Shown piece after piece: positions 1-11,200 of a stretch of DNA of 64,000 bases. The notes beneath the pieces are model-generated. The model ran no database searches, had not been told where the DNA came from, and saw only the letters and a program-made list of their open reading frames with translations. Position 1 is the first letter of the stretch. Each line of letters opens with the position of its first letter. The stretch is taken from NCBI GenBank assembly GCA_911728455.2, contig OU452239.1, forward strand, positions 6,452,884 through 6,516,883. The letters are read 5' to 3'. The stretch is from Marthasterias glacialis. Taxonomy: Eukaryota > Echinodermata > Asteroidea > Forcipulatida > Asteriidae. The translations under genes were made by a program, and so were the position numbers.

Positions 1-126
1 AGGAACCTTTCTGTAGGTATCATGACGAATCCTTCCCGGATGTGAGTAAATGGTTCCTCACGTTTGAAACTTTCACTCAGCTTGAATTAATATGGTACGA
101 ACCGTGCATTCCTTTTCCTGCTCCAG
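1..126 (+). CDS. Probable internal exon of an unidentified membrane protein, 5' cut by window edge
   Basis: Reading from base 3 the frame is open and protein-like (begins EPFCRYHDESFPDVSKWF and ends in YEPCIPFPAP), then meets a good donor, CCAG/GTGAGA, at 126/127, leaving phase 1. The other forward frames have stops. The composition (W, F, Y, E, P; few low-complexity residues) looks like coding sequence, not intron. It can be joined in phase to a second candidate exon at 2834-2996. The spacing of W, E and Q residues faintly recalls EXPERA-domain proteins (TMEM97/EBP type), but the resemblance is too weak to name it. Start codon and upstream exons lie outside the window. Confidence 0.5.
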
Positions 127-2149
127 GTGAGAATGATGACAATGTTTAACTATTGTTTTAGTTTTTTTTTTAAGAGATACCCAGTCTTGGCCCCAGACGT
201 TTAGCGACCGATACTGGATTGTGTATGTACGGTGGAACGCTCGTATGAGACTTTGAAACGATATGGCAGCAGATTTACAAGGTAAATTGTCATTGTTTTA
301 TGAGCACGGGCACGTTTGCAAGAACAATGGATTTACCTGGTAAGTCTGCTGCCATCTAGCGTCCTCAAAAGTCGGTATGATTTAAACAACTTGACCAGCT
401 CTTACTACTAGCCTCTTGGGATAACTGCAACATTGGGATAACTGCTTCTTTGTTTTCTGCAAGCCTTTCCACGGGAATCAATCAGCTCACAACCGCTGAT
501 AATTGACATACGTTCTTTCTCCTATAAACAGGGGGTCACATAATTATGTAAGAAATATTCTGCGATCGCGGACTAATAGTTCGTTAGAAAACAAATAAAA
601 CCTTGACCCATCGTTGCAGGATTCTAAAGACGTTAGTAAAGAGCTGGTCGAGACTGGTTCCAGATCCCTGCATCTGTCTCGTTCTGGCTGTATATAGGGA
701 CCGGTAGTTGCTACCAATTTGGCGCTTTTGATTGGCCTCTGCTTACCCGGGCGTTGTAATGATTTTCTACTTTTAGAGATGACGTTGACTATGTTGTTCG
801 ACACTAGCATAAGTGTATCGTAACCTTCAACATTTTGTCTTTTCTACGAAGTCAGACTACAAGAAACAGTCGTTTGAATGTTTTTATGTTTGCATGGGCA
901 TTTTGCATTCTTGTAAATGTTCACTTTATTTTTTATTATCTAAAATATTTGAGCACATTAAAGTTACTGGAAGAACCACTTTTACATTGTTGAAAGATTT
1001 AAATCACAATAGTATACTTTTTTGTTTCAATTCGAACACAATTTTGAAATAAAGTCGGAGAAGCTCATTACTTTGACACCTATGTTGTATCCATCAATAT
1101 CTTTGCGTACATCCCTTTGTTCTCCAATTGTTTATGGACAGTTTTTTATCAATGTCCCCATTGGTTTTGTACACGAAAAATAGCGAAGCTGTCCCTGTGA
1201 TGTCATTTTCCCGGACCCTTTTGTTAAAGTCCTCGATTTGAATGCGTAGAATTGTGTGTGTGTGTGTGTGCCCTGATATTCGCTGCCTTATGGAGACATT
1301 AGACAAAAGGGAAAGCAAGGAACAATGTGTCTCCATAGGGAAATTCTAAAGAGAGGGCTGCTCCACAAGGAATTTTGTGTACAAAGTCTATGGGAGGATG
1401 TTAACTACAGGGACAAAGGAAAGAACAAAAGAAGTCTCCACAAGGATGCAAAAATAGGAATGTGTGTGTTTACACGTGTGTACTTATCGCCTATACAAGT
1501 GACCTAGGGGGCTCGAACGTTTTAAACAAGCGTGCGCGCAAAGCAGTCAGTTTGGGAACCAATCAGCGTTGTTTTTCGGTCTATCCCTTCCAGTGGTTAT
1601 AGACGAGAGGTATCGATGCGATGCACTGCCCATGGTGGCGAGGTTGATTAGGTACCTTCCTATTATGATGTCGAGCCTAGGGCGCCTTCCTTTTTTAAGG
1701 TGATAATTCCAGCCAAGCATGACCTATTTCAGATTGCCAAAGTTATTTGCTGTTTCACAAGAGCATCATGAATAAAGAAAGTAGTAATAGGAAAGAATTG
1801 CGAAGTGATCACGGTCTACTTGCTTCAAAATAGCACGCTTTATCTGATAAGAAAGAACTTTAATTATAAACTATTTTGTGCATCATCGTTGAACAACAAA
1901 CAACGTTTGCACTTCAAAGTGCAGATCAGTTCATCTGCTTGTCTAGAAGAATATTTGCGCCTTATACTAGCCAAGAATTGAAGTTGTGAGACTTTGTTCA
2001 GTTGTAAACCAACCCATGATTATCAGGAATAGTTTCAGATTTCTTTCCAATCAGTTAAGGTAAGTTGAGACCGGAGAATTGGTCGTGTGTCCTACAAGAG
2101 AATACCATTATGGTGGTGGTGATGGTGGTGATGGTGGCAGTTGATGTTG

Positions 2150-2510
2150 CAGTGGCGTAACTTATGGGGCACGGGGGGGGGCACGTGCCCCGCCCCCTCC
2201 AAACTGATGCCATGTCCGTGCCCCCCCCCAGGTGCCCACCCCCATTTGAAATCTGGACTTTTAAGGTTAAAAATTACCAAAATAACATGTTACTTTTTTA
2301 GAGCTTTTATTTAGTAATTTCAAGGTTTTTAAAACTATTTTCATTATATTTACACGCAGAATGTAGTTTGTTTTACATCAACACGTCAGAAAAGTGCTGA
2401 ATAGGGGCTTGTTTAGGAAAAAACAAACGGAAACTAAATGGCCAAAAGTTCCCCCTAGGAAAAATGGTGCCCCCCCCTTGTGCCCCCCCCCCACCCTAGT
2501 TATGGCGCTG
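2150..2510. mobile_element. hAT-type MITE (CAGTG..CGTAACTA family), complete
   Basis: Ends CAGTGGCGTAACT and AGTTATGGCGCTG. Flanks TGATGTTG and TGCTGTTG form a 7/8 target duplication. Subterminal G/C runs. It interrupts a family C SINE body. Confidence 0.7.
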
Positions 2511-2833
2511 TGCTGTTGGGTGCCAAAGCCGCCCTTGAATGCCAGCAGCTCGAACACGTGTAGCCTTGTCCTTAGCAATTCCGCTTATCGGCTGCCAGTA
2601 AGAATGGTTAGCCTCCCAAATTATATATTTTAAGATATATCGAAAACTTTCTCATTTTACTTTGATTGGAAAGGTATTTGAACTGTTCAAAGCTCTCATG
2701 AGTTTGTGTGTAGCTTGATTGGTTGAACTCAAAGTGCACTTCTTTGAAAAAAAACGACCTGAAAGTAATTTTCGTAATTATAATTTTCCAACTTGATAAT
2801 TAGGTAAACCTACCCCCTTTTGTTGCTACCAAG

Positions 2834-2996
2834 ACACGGGAAATTGGCCCCGTCAAGTTTACTTCAGCATGACCAGATTCGCCGTGCTCCTTGTAATCAA
2901 GAGCATGCCTATTATTAGCTCCGCCATCACAGCACTCACGGTTTATTTCTTACACGGTGTAATTTCGGGCAGTGACAAAGAATATCATTCCAGTTG
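2834..2996 (+). CDS. Probable exon of the same unidentified membrane protein
   Basis: The acceptor is a pyrimidine-rich tract ending CTACCAAG. Joined in phase 1 to the exon ending at 126, it reads DTGNWPRQVYFSMTRF and then a hydrophobic stretch (AVLLVIKSMPIISSAIT followed by ALTVYFLHGVI) that would form one transmembrane helix. A donor GTGAGA follows at 2997, leaving phase 2; read straight through, the frame would stop just after. The open frame is about 54 codons. No downstream exon could be placed with confidence before URB2 begins at 5264, so the gene's 3' end is unresolved. The remaining sequence between 127 and 5263 is repeats and unrecognised AT-rich DNA. Confidence 0.4.
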
Positions 2997-3294
2997 GTGA
3001 GATTCTGTACTAAAGTTAAGGTATTTTTTTAAAGTTCGAGCTCTTTAGCATAACCGGAGTGTTCTTAAAGGGACACGTTACCTTCGGATTGGGCGCTTTT
3101 GGGCTATAAACAGCCGTTTGTTGTGTAACGAATAATGGCTGGAAAGATGTTTTTAAAGTAGAATATAATAATTCACATAAAAATAGATTTCACTCTAGGG
3201 GAGCTCGAAGGTCTTTAACAAGCGTGCGCGCATAGCAGTCAGTTTTGGGAGCCAATCACCATTGTTTTTCGGTGCTTCCCATAGAGCTATATAT

Positions 3295-3930
3295 CGTCAC
3301 TGACACCACGAAGTAGCACACACGTACATACCAGTAAAAAGTAGCAATTGTTGGAGAAAACGGCGTCTAAAGCTGAACACTTTTTAAAACGCAACTATCC
3401 TTTAGAATTTCAGAGTGTTTTCAACTGGTTTTCTCATTGTGGACTCTGGTTGCTTTGAACTTGATAAATATACTGCTTTTGTCCGCTTTGCATTCTAAAT
3501 TAACAAGCAATAAAGGAAAAAAAGGTGCGTGCTACTTCGTGAAACCGAAGAAGCAAAATAGACTATTTCCGATTTCACGGAGTAACACTCTCCAATGTAT
3601 TATTAATGCAAACTTGTGCGCGTGCGCACACACGTCTTTCGCGCGCAAGGACAGTGCTACTTAGTGAAATCGTTTTGTTCACATTTTTGAGTATGGTGCG
3701 CGCCGTGCATTAATGTTACTTGTGTGCTAGTTCGTGAAAACAAAGATTGTCAATTCCGGGCAAATGTTGCCATACATAATTATTATAATTAAAAAAGTAA
3801 AGCAAGTGAAGTTTTGAAACTTCATGAAATTGTAGGGCATGACGAATGCTGTATAAAAACATAACAAAACTGAAAACTGAAAAAAAAATGGTTTTGTACA
3901 CAAGGTGCTACTTCGTGGCGTCGGTGACGA
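3295..3930 (+). mobile_element. Non-autonomous DNA transposon with repeated CTACTTCGTG motifs
   Basis: Inverted ends of about 26 bp (ATCGTCACTGACACCACGAA on the left, its complement near 3905-3930). The motif GTGCTACTTCGTG or close variants recurs near 3530, 3653, 3722 and 3903, as subterminal transposase-binding arrays do. No transposase frame. A flanking block near 3196-3285 (GCGTGCGCGCATAGCAGTCA) is repeated at about 1508-1590. Confidence 0.45.
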
Positions 3931-5263
3931 TTGACTAGAGCGCTAGCATTGTTCGTACGTTGAAGCCACCTGGGCGCATCCATGTTTGTGTACAAACCTA
4001 TGGAAAACTTGAAACTTTGTACGGCTGGCTGGGTTACTGCTATCATACCACTACTTTGTTCGTTTTCTGGGTGTTATGGAATCACTTTATAATTGTATAC
4101 ACCAATCCGGTTGCGCAAGTGCTTGGGCGCCGCGCGCCATTCCTGCGGTGACATGTAGTACCTGTGCCTAGTTTTGTGCACAAAGACACGAGAAAATCAT
4201 GCTCTTTTCAATATAGGCCTATATAGCTCTATGATTAATACTGACTGGATAGGACACCCTGCACGTCATGCAGAAATGCGCGCGTGTTTTAAGAGAGTTT
4301 TGAAAATTCAATCGCGAGTCGTCACACTACTTTGTACGTAACGCAAACAAATGAAGGTTGGTGTCGAGGTAAAATTATTAGCGTCAAATTTACTTATTAC
4401 TTATTGCAGTTTTGAAGAAAAAAAATGAAATCCATTAATTTCAAATCTTATTAAGGTGCAAATCAGCAATGGTGAAGTGTTGTGCAAATAATATAGCTTA
4501 TCGAATCACAAGACGCATAGAAGTTCAAAAAAGTTGGATTTCCTTCCACAAGTTAGTAAGTGCTTTAGTCTGCAGTCACTTATAATAATATAAGAGATTT
4601 GATGGCGATGTGTCCCTTCAATCAAGCTATGGTCATTGCTCAAGCAAAGTACTTTTTAAATTTTGTATTATAAAAAAACTTGTTTTGTTTTCGATCAAAT
4701 AATACTATTGCAGTTGGTGAATTTGTACTACACAATACGTTTTTAGAATTACGAACCTTATGACAATCCATAAAAAACTGAAATAAACATATGAAAACCG
4801 GCAAACTGTTTTTTCCGTCTTTCTTTTTTTCTTTCTTTCTTTCTCTCGTTTCTCAGTTTAAAACAGGTGAAAGGAGTGATATAAAAACGTTTGGGCTCAT
4901 TGAAGCGGATTTGTGCGGTGCCACGTGAGCGTACGTTTCTATGGATCTGTAGACCAGCAGGCAGCGGCCTACCCACGACGGAGGGGCGGAGGCTGGGGGC
5001 ATATGCCCCGATACGGTGTCTCTCTAAAACAAATCGAATCATGTAATTCTGAAGAAATCCTGGCTACACCGCTGTCGTAGCCGTAGCCCGTAGCCCACAC
5101 CCCCCTCCTCCCCCTTCCAAAAAGCCTCCCACCTTGTGTTATCAATTCAACAGCAGAGGGCGCTGTATCTAAACGTGTTTTTAAAACACATGTTCTGCAG
5201 AACTTAGAACTTAACCTGCTCCAGCCAGACCGAAGTCTCTAATCTAACTCAGTCTCGGACATT

Positions 5264-8200
5264 ATGGCGATTCCTTACGCAGGTAAAAACAAATAAACCA
5301 ATTAAAATGTGTTGCTTTAACCATAACACAACCATTTCACAGTACTTTGCTGAAACTTTTAAGTTTAGCCAACAGGTTTTTTAGTGTTGTAAGTCACGAC
5401 AATATTTTGTTTACATTCAATTTTTGCCCAATTTCCGGACAACCATGGGTGGAAGGCCAAGGATACGAGGTGGATTTGCCCTGTTAATGTTAGTAATGGG
5501 GCCAAGTTGAGACCTGTGTGAGCCATGAAATGGAGCTCCATGGTCAGATGGTAAGCACTGTATTACACTAAGTACAACTACAAGGCGCAGGGTTGAAATT
5601 ATCATAATTTAACTTTAAGCCAACGTCATACATCATGTTGTTCCGTCCCAACTTGACAATCGCCCCAACTATGGGACTGGTCCCAACTTGAGTGTTACAG
5701 TTGGGGCGTCCCAACTATAGTTGGGATCGCCCATGCCACTCTACTACACGAAAGCGGAGCCGAAGCCAAAAACGAGGTTTTGAAAAAGGCCCTTTGGTTG
5801 ATTCTCCTGGGCCTCTAACTTGTCATAAATAATTATATACAGAACGTGTGGGTTTACAAGAGTCTTTTTTCAGAGGGTTCTGACGACGGACACATAATTA
5901 TGACAGCAGGTTATGTTTTCAGTCTCCAAAAGTACGGATTTAATTTCCCTTCTCTCGGAAACCAAAATTCTAATTCGTCTCAAAAAGTACTAGAATAAAG
6001 TGGTCTTAATAACTTCATACAATTATTATTTTGTTCTTTTATTCTTGTCTATTTCGTTAAAATAATTGAAGAAATGAACATTGTCATTAACACTTTCACT
6101 GTGTTGCCGTTTGTGCGGACATATCACATTCTCTGTGTGTGTGTGTGTGGGGGGGGGGGTTGACGGTACTTTGACTGCAATCCTAACTACAGTTGGGACG
6201 CCCCAACTGCAACACTCAAGTTGGGACCAGTCCGAACTATAGTTAGGTCGATTATCAAGTTGGGACGGAACATCGTCATAGAAAAGGGTAGGTGTGGCTA
6301 TGAATGACTTATTCATTATAGTATAAAGTTTTCTGGCGAATGGCGGTTGATGTGTTTTGTTTTACTTTATTAGATAGGTAGAACTTCTACTAGAAGTAGT
6401 CTATGTAATGTTTTTATGTGATTGGAACAGGAGGGTGGGTGTGTTGCATACCGTGTTGCATGCAGAGCTCTCTTGTTTTATGCACCAATGCATATGGCTT
6501 TCCAAAACTGTGTGATCCCTTTGCCTATTTGGAATTTTGCAAGGCAAATGCACATTTTTCCAACGTTCTTTACCCTTTGTACAGTGATTTAGGCCTACAT
6601 GTACATTACAAAAAAAATAACAGGCGGGTGGCTACATAGACATAGTCGCCCGACACCAGTAGTGCACAACTCAAAATAAACCTCTTTTGTAGTAGAATAC
6701 TTGTAGTTTATGAAACAGTAATGTGATTAAAATCAATGTCACAGCATACAACTTCGTGTTATTATTACCAAAAGCCGACTTTTGGTGTGACTCTGTCGGT
6801 CACAGAATGTATTTGCACGTAGTTTGCCATCAGCTGAGATGCTGTAGTACCCACTACAGGTCACGTGATGACATGTCAACATTGGGGGCGCAATCGGTCT
6901 TTTATTAGTCTGGATCTAGTGAAGAAGACAACTACACATTTATGTCTGATGTTCCAATTTCCTGCTATTAGTATTATCAGACTCTTTCTACACGATCTTT
7001 TTCTTTCACTTTTTAGGTGTGAATCGCATACTGAAAGACGCCTCTACCCCTTGGTTACAGAAAGTACAATTGGCAAAGTTTGCCTGGATTTCACCAAAGT
7101 GCTTCCTTCCAAACAGAGAGCAGGTGCTCATTGATTGGGCAATAAACTCAATAGTAAACGCTTCCAAGTAAGTGTATCCATTGTTATTGGTCTCTGCATT
7201 GTTTCGGGGCTGTAGTGCAGTTTAAACTTGGAGCCAAAATTTGTTAAAGCCCCAGCTCAACATTGGTAAACTGACTATAAATGCTTCCATTCTTTGCACA
7301 CATCAAGATATTTGTAATAAAACCAACCTGTGAAAATGTCGGCTCATTCAGGCCTCAATCTTAAGGAAAACGGGGGCAGGCCTTTGCTGGCCAAATCAGA
7401 GAAATTGTACAAGGCCATGCTGGCCAAGTTGGTAGTGACAGTGCAATTTTTCTGAAGGGCATGCTGGCCAAGTCGGCAGGGCATGAGGCCAATGGCCTCG
7501 GTGGCCTCGGTTAAGCCTGCTCATTTTGTTGTTTCATTTTCGAGAAAATGGTAAAAGTGCATTCTGCATTTTTGTTTGCATTCCTATAGGCAGAGTTTTC
7601 GTCAACTAATTTTGGATCTTATTTCATTTGTTAATTAAAAACGATAACACTTCAGGCAGAAATATTTCAGGGGAAGTTTTCTACCATCATTATCTTTATA
7701 CGTAAATCTGAATGTTTTTCTGAATGCAAATGTTTTTCTTACCAATGTTGAGCTGGGGCTTTAAACATGTTAAAGGGATATTATGTCAAGTGATTTTTGA
7801 AGCTTTGCATGGTGTGAAGAATAAGTAAGAAGTAACTATAACTAGTAAACTTGCAGGTACAACCATGTATAAATCTCTTTTGTGAGGAGTGGTGGCTCTG
7901 AAAAGGGCAGTTATGATCTCAACGTTTCGAACAGTATAATCTGCTCACCTTTAGGAGAATGCGTCATTTGCAAACATGAAAAAAATGCACTTCCAAGTAA
8001 CTACAAAACAACTTACTTGACTGAAAGTACATTTATCCCCAAGTATCCAGTGAGATCGTTTCGCCTGGTGTTATTTCATTTTGAAGAAAAATGCATTTTG
8101 GTTTCATTTTGAAGCGATGGTCAGCGGACGGAAGTTTCTCAGACTAGTTTTGAAAAAAGTTGTAAGACAACTTTAAGAAAAGATAAGAAGAAAAAAAAGA

Positions 8201-11200
8201 AGAACAACAAAAAATATTGAGTGCAAATTCTGATAACAGCTCAATGACTAATTTACTACCCATTGTTTTGTTTTTTTACCACGTAGATTCAGTATCCCCG
8301 ATGATGCCATCCCAGCCTTGTGGCAATTTCTTCAAGATGTCCTCCAGAGCAAACAACTTAAGACCATGGGAAGTCAAATTGAACGACTTTCCATCAGACC
8401 AAGTTTATTCAAAGTAAGTCAACATGATAATAATAATAATAATAATAATAATAAAGTTATCGGTATCTTGGTGTACTAGAATCGGACCAAGTCCTTCACG
8501 AGGAATCAAAGGTAAGGCTGAGGGCAGAATACATCAGGCGGGTGAAGAAATGTTTAAAGTCCAAACTGAACGGGGGAAACATGATTAAGGCGATTAACAC
8601 ATGGGCTGTGTCTTTGATGAGGTACAGTGGGGGTATTATTGAGTGGACTAAAGAAGATCTAGATGTCACTGACAGAAAGACAAGAAAGCTGATGACCATG
8701 CATGGTATGCTACATCCGCGGGCAAATGTCAGCAGACTCTATCTTCCGAGGTCAGAGGGCAGAAGGGGATTGCTGAGCGTGGCAGACAGCGTCAATATTG
8801 AGCGAAGGAGCCTGCATCGTCATGTCAGGAGCACCGAGGAGAACTTGCTGAAAATTGCACGAATGTACACGACGACAGACGAAGCTGGGCCGAAGGAGTA
8901 CAAGAGGGAAAGGAAAGAGGAAAGACACCAAGATTGGAGAAACAAGCCACTCCATGGCCGGTTCCTGAGATGTACAGAAGAAGTGGCGAGTTGCAAATCC
9001 TGGAATTGGTTAAAGAGCGGAGAACTGAAGAAGGAAACCGAGGGCTTGATTACTGCAGCGCAAGACCAGTCTCTAAGGACAAATGTAATGAAGGCGAGGA
9101 TAGAGAAAGCGAACGTCTCTCCTATGTGTAGAATGTGCAACAAGGCAGAAGAGACTGTATTTCATATTGTCAGCGAATGTAGCAAGATGGCCCAGACGGA
9201 GTACAAAGGCAGACATGACAAGTTGGCTAAGGTGATTCACTGGGATCTGTGTAAGAAGTATGGTGTCCAGGTGTATGCCAAGTGGTACGACCATGTTCCA
9301 GAGAAAGTTGTAGAGACCGACGAGGTCAAGATCCTCTGGGACTTTAACATTCAGACTGATCATGTTATAGAACATAGACGTCCGGATGTTGTAGTCTTAG
9401 ATAAAACGAAGAAGATGTGTAATATCATCAACATAGCTCTGCCGGGTGATATAAGGGTGGCTTCTAAGGAGATGGAAAAGATCGAGAAGCACCAGGACTT
9501 GGCCAGGGAACTTCGTAAGATTTGGCAGGTGAAAGTGAAAGTAGTCCCTGTGGTGGTTGGAGCACTTGGCACCATTCCGAAGGCACTGGATAAGCATCTG
9601 GATCAAATAGGCACAACTGTGAGGGTAGATTTGCTGCAGAAGGCGGCACTTTTGGGAACAGCTAGGATCCTGCGAAAGACCCTCGAGATCTAAGGCTACG
9701 GGATGTAGCCCGACTCGAGGAGTTGCCGGCACAGAGGAAAATGAGATCTTTCTTTTGCATGCTGTGATATTGTGAAATAACAATAATAATAATAATAATA
9801 ATAATAATAACTAGTTCTTATATTGACTCAATTTTCACCTGACGTCATCATTACAATAATCTTGGTTGTGTCATTTTGGAGTCGTGTCCATGTGTGTTAT
9901 ACAGTGTGGTGCACATTTTAGGCGACGTGGCGTTTAGACGTATACCAAGTGACTTCCAAAATGGCAAGAGTGGCACAGTTGTCGCGTGTCACGTGAACGT
10001 AAGGGGGTCAATAGCGCATTTACATCAACGTATCAATGCAAGGGTTCTCCCCAGGATTTTTCAAAACTTGGGGGCATTCTGGACCCAAATTTTGAAAGTG
10101 TGGCTGAAGCACGCTGAATTGGGAGCATAACCTTGGAATGTTTTTATTTGATGTTTATGTTTGGTTTGAAAAGCTCCACTCTGCAATCTGGAGCATTTAA
10201 AGTGGTTTTATGTTGGATTTTTAGTGAGTTTGATATTAGAATCTTAATTTTTTCTTCTTCTTTTTTTTGCGTATCAGCCGTAATTTTTTCGTATCGGCCG
10301 GATACGCTAGCTTGTGCATGGGGAAAACCCTGAAAGCGTTTTACATTTGAGCTTTCCTCAATAAAAAGGACACATTTTCCCTCGTCATGAGGTGTTTTAA
10401 CTGTCACTTTATTCTTTTTTTTTCTCCCCATCCAGGTGCTGATTTCATCTTTACAGCTTTATCATAAATATAATGAGCAAGCCATAGGATGTTGTCTCTC
10501 CCTACTGGACTACCCTTCACTAGGGAGTGTGATCGCAGGAAAACTAGACAATCAGGTAAACGATTCATTCATGCTCAGTTACTTCCTGCACTGAGTCATG
10601 CATGCACTTTCCCTTGTGCAGTAACTTGTTTTAATAGTCATAATAATAGGCATTCAGGTTGGCTCAGTGGTTTCTTTCCCCGTCTTTCACCTCTGTGGAC
10701 CCCGGTTCGAATCCCGGACTGGCGCATTGCATGCGGATTGGGTTTTCAGTCCCTACCTGATTGTGTGGGTTTTCCCCATTGGGATTTTCCTCCCACATCT
10801 AAAACTGACATTTCTTCACCATCTTCTCTACACAGGTATCTTCAGGCCTACGGGTCACTTTTGAGGCACTGTTGGTTTCATTACCAGAAGGATATAATAA
10901 AATCAATAATAAAATTAATAATCTTATATAGCGCTTTTACTCTGGAACTCAACACCTCGTGCATTAGCCAATTTGACTTTTCTCAGTTCATGAAACATCT
11001 TAAAACTCACTTTTTTCGTTTAATTTGTTTTTCATTTGTTTTTCTTGTAAGTGCTTTGTAACTTCTGGAAAAAGTGCTGTAGCTGCGATACTACCTCCTC
11101 CTTGCGTCGACAGCAAGGCCCAGATAGTTTCATTCTCCTCATCATTACCAGATTCGTAATGATGAATTCATATCCAACAAAAGCAAAATGCAAATCCCTT

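Noticed and set aside
10489..11061. 190-codon forward frame over URB2 exon 4
   Set aside because: Wrong frame for exon 4; continues through its donor into SINE and LINE fragments.
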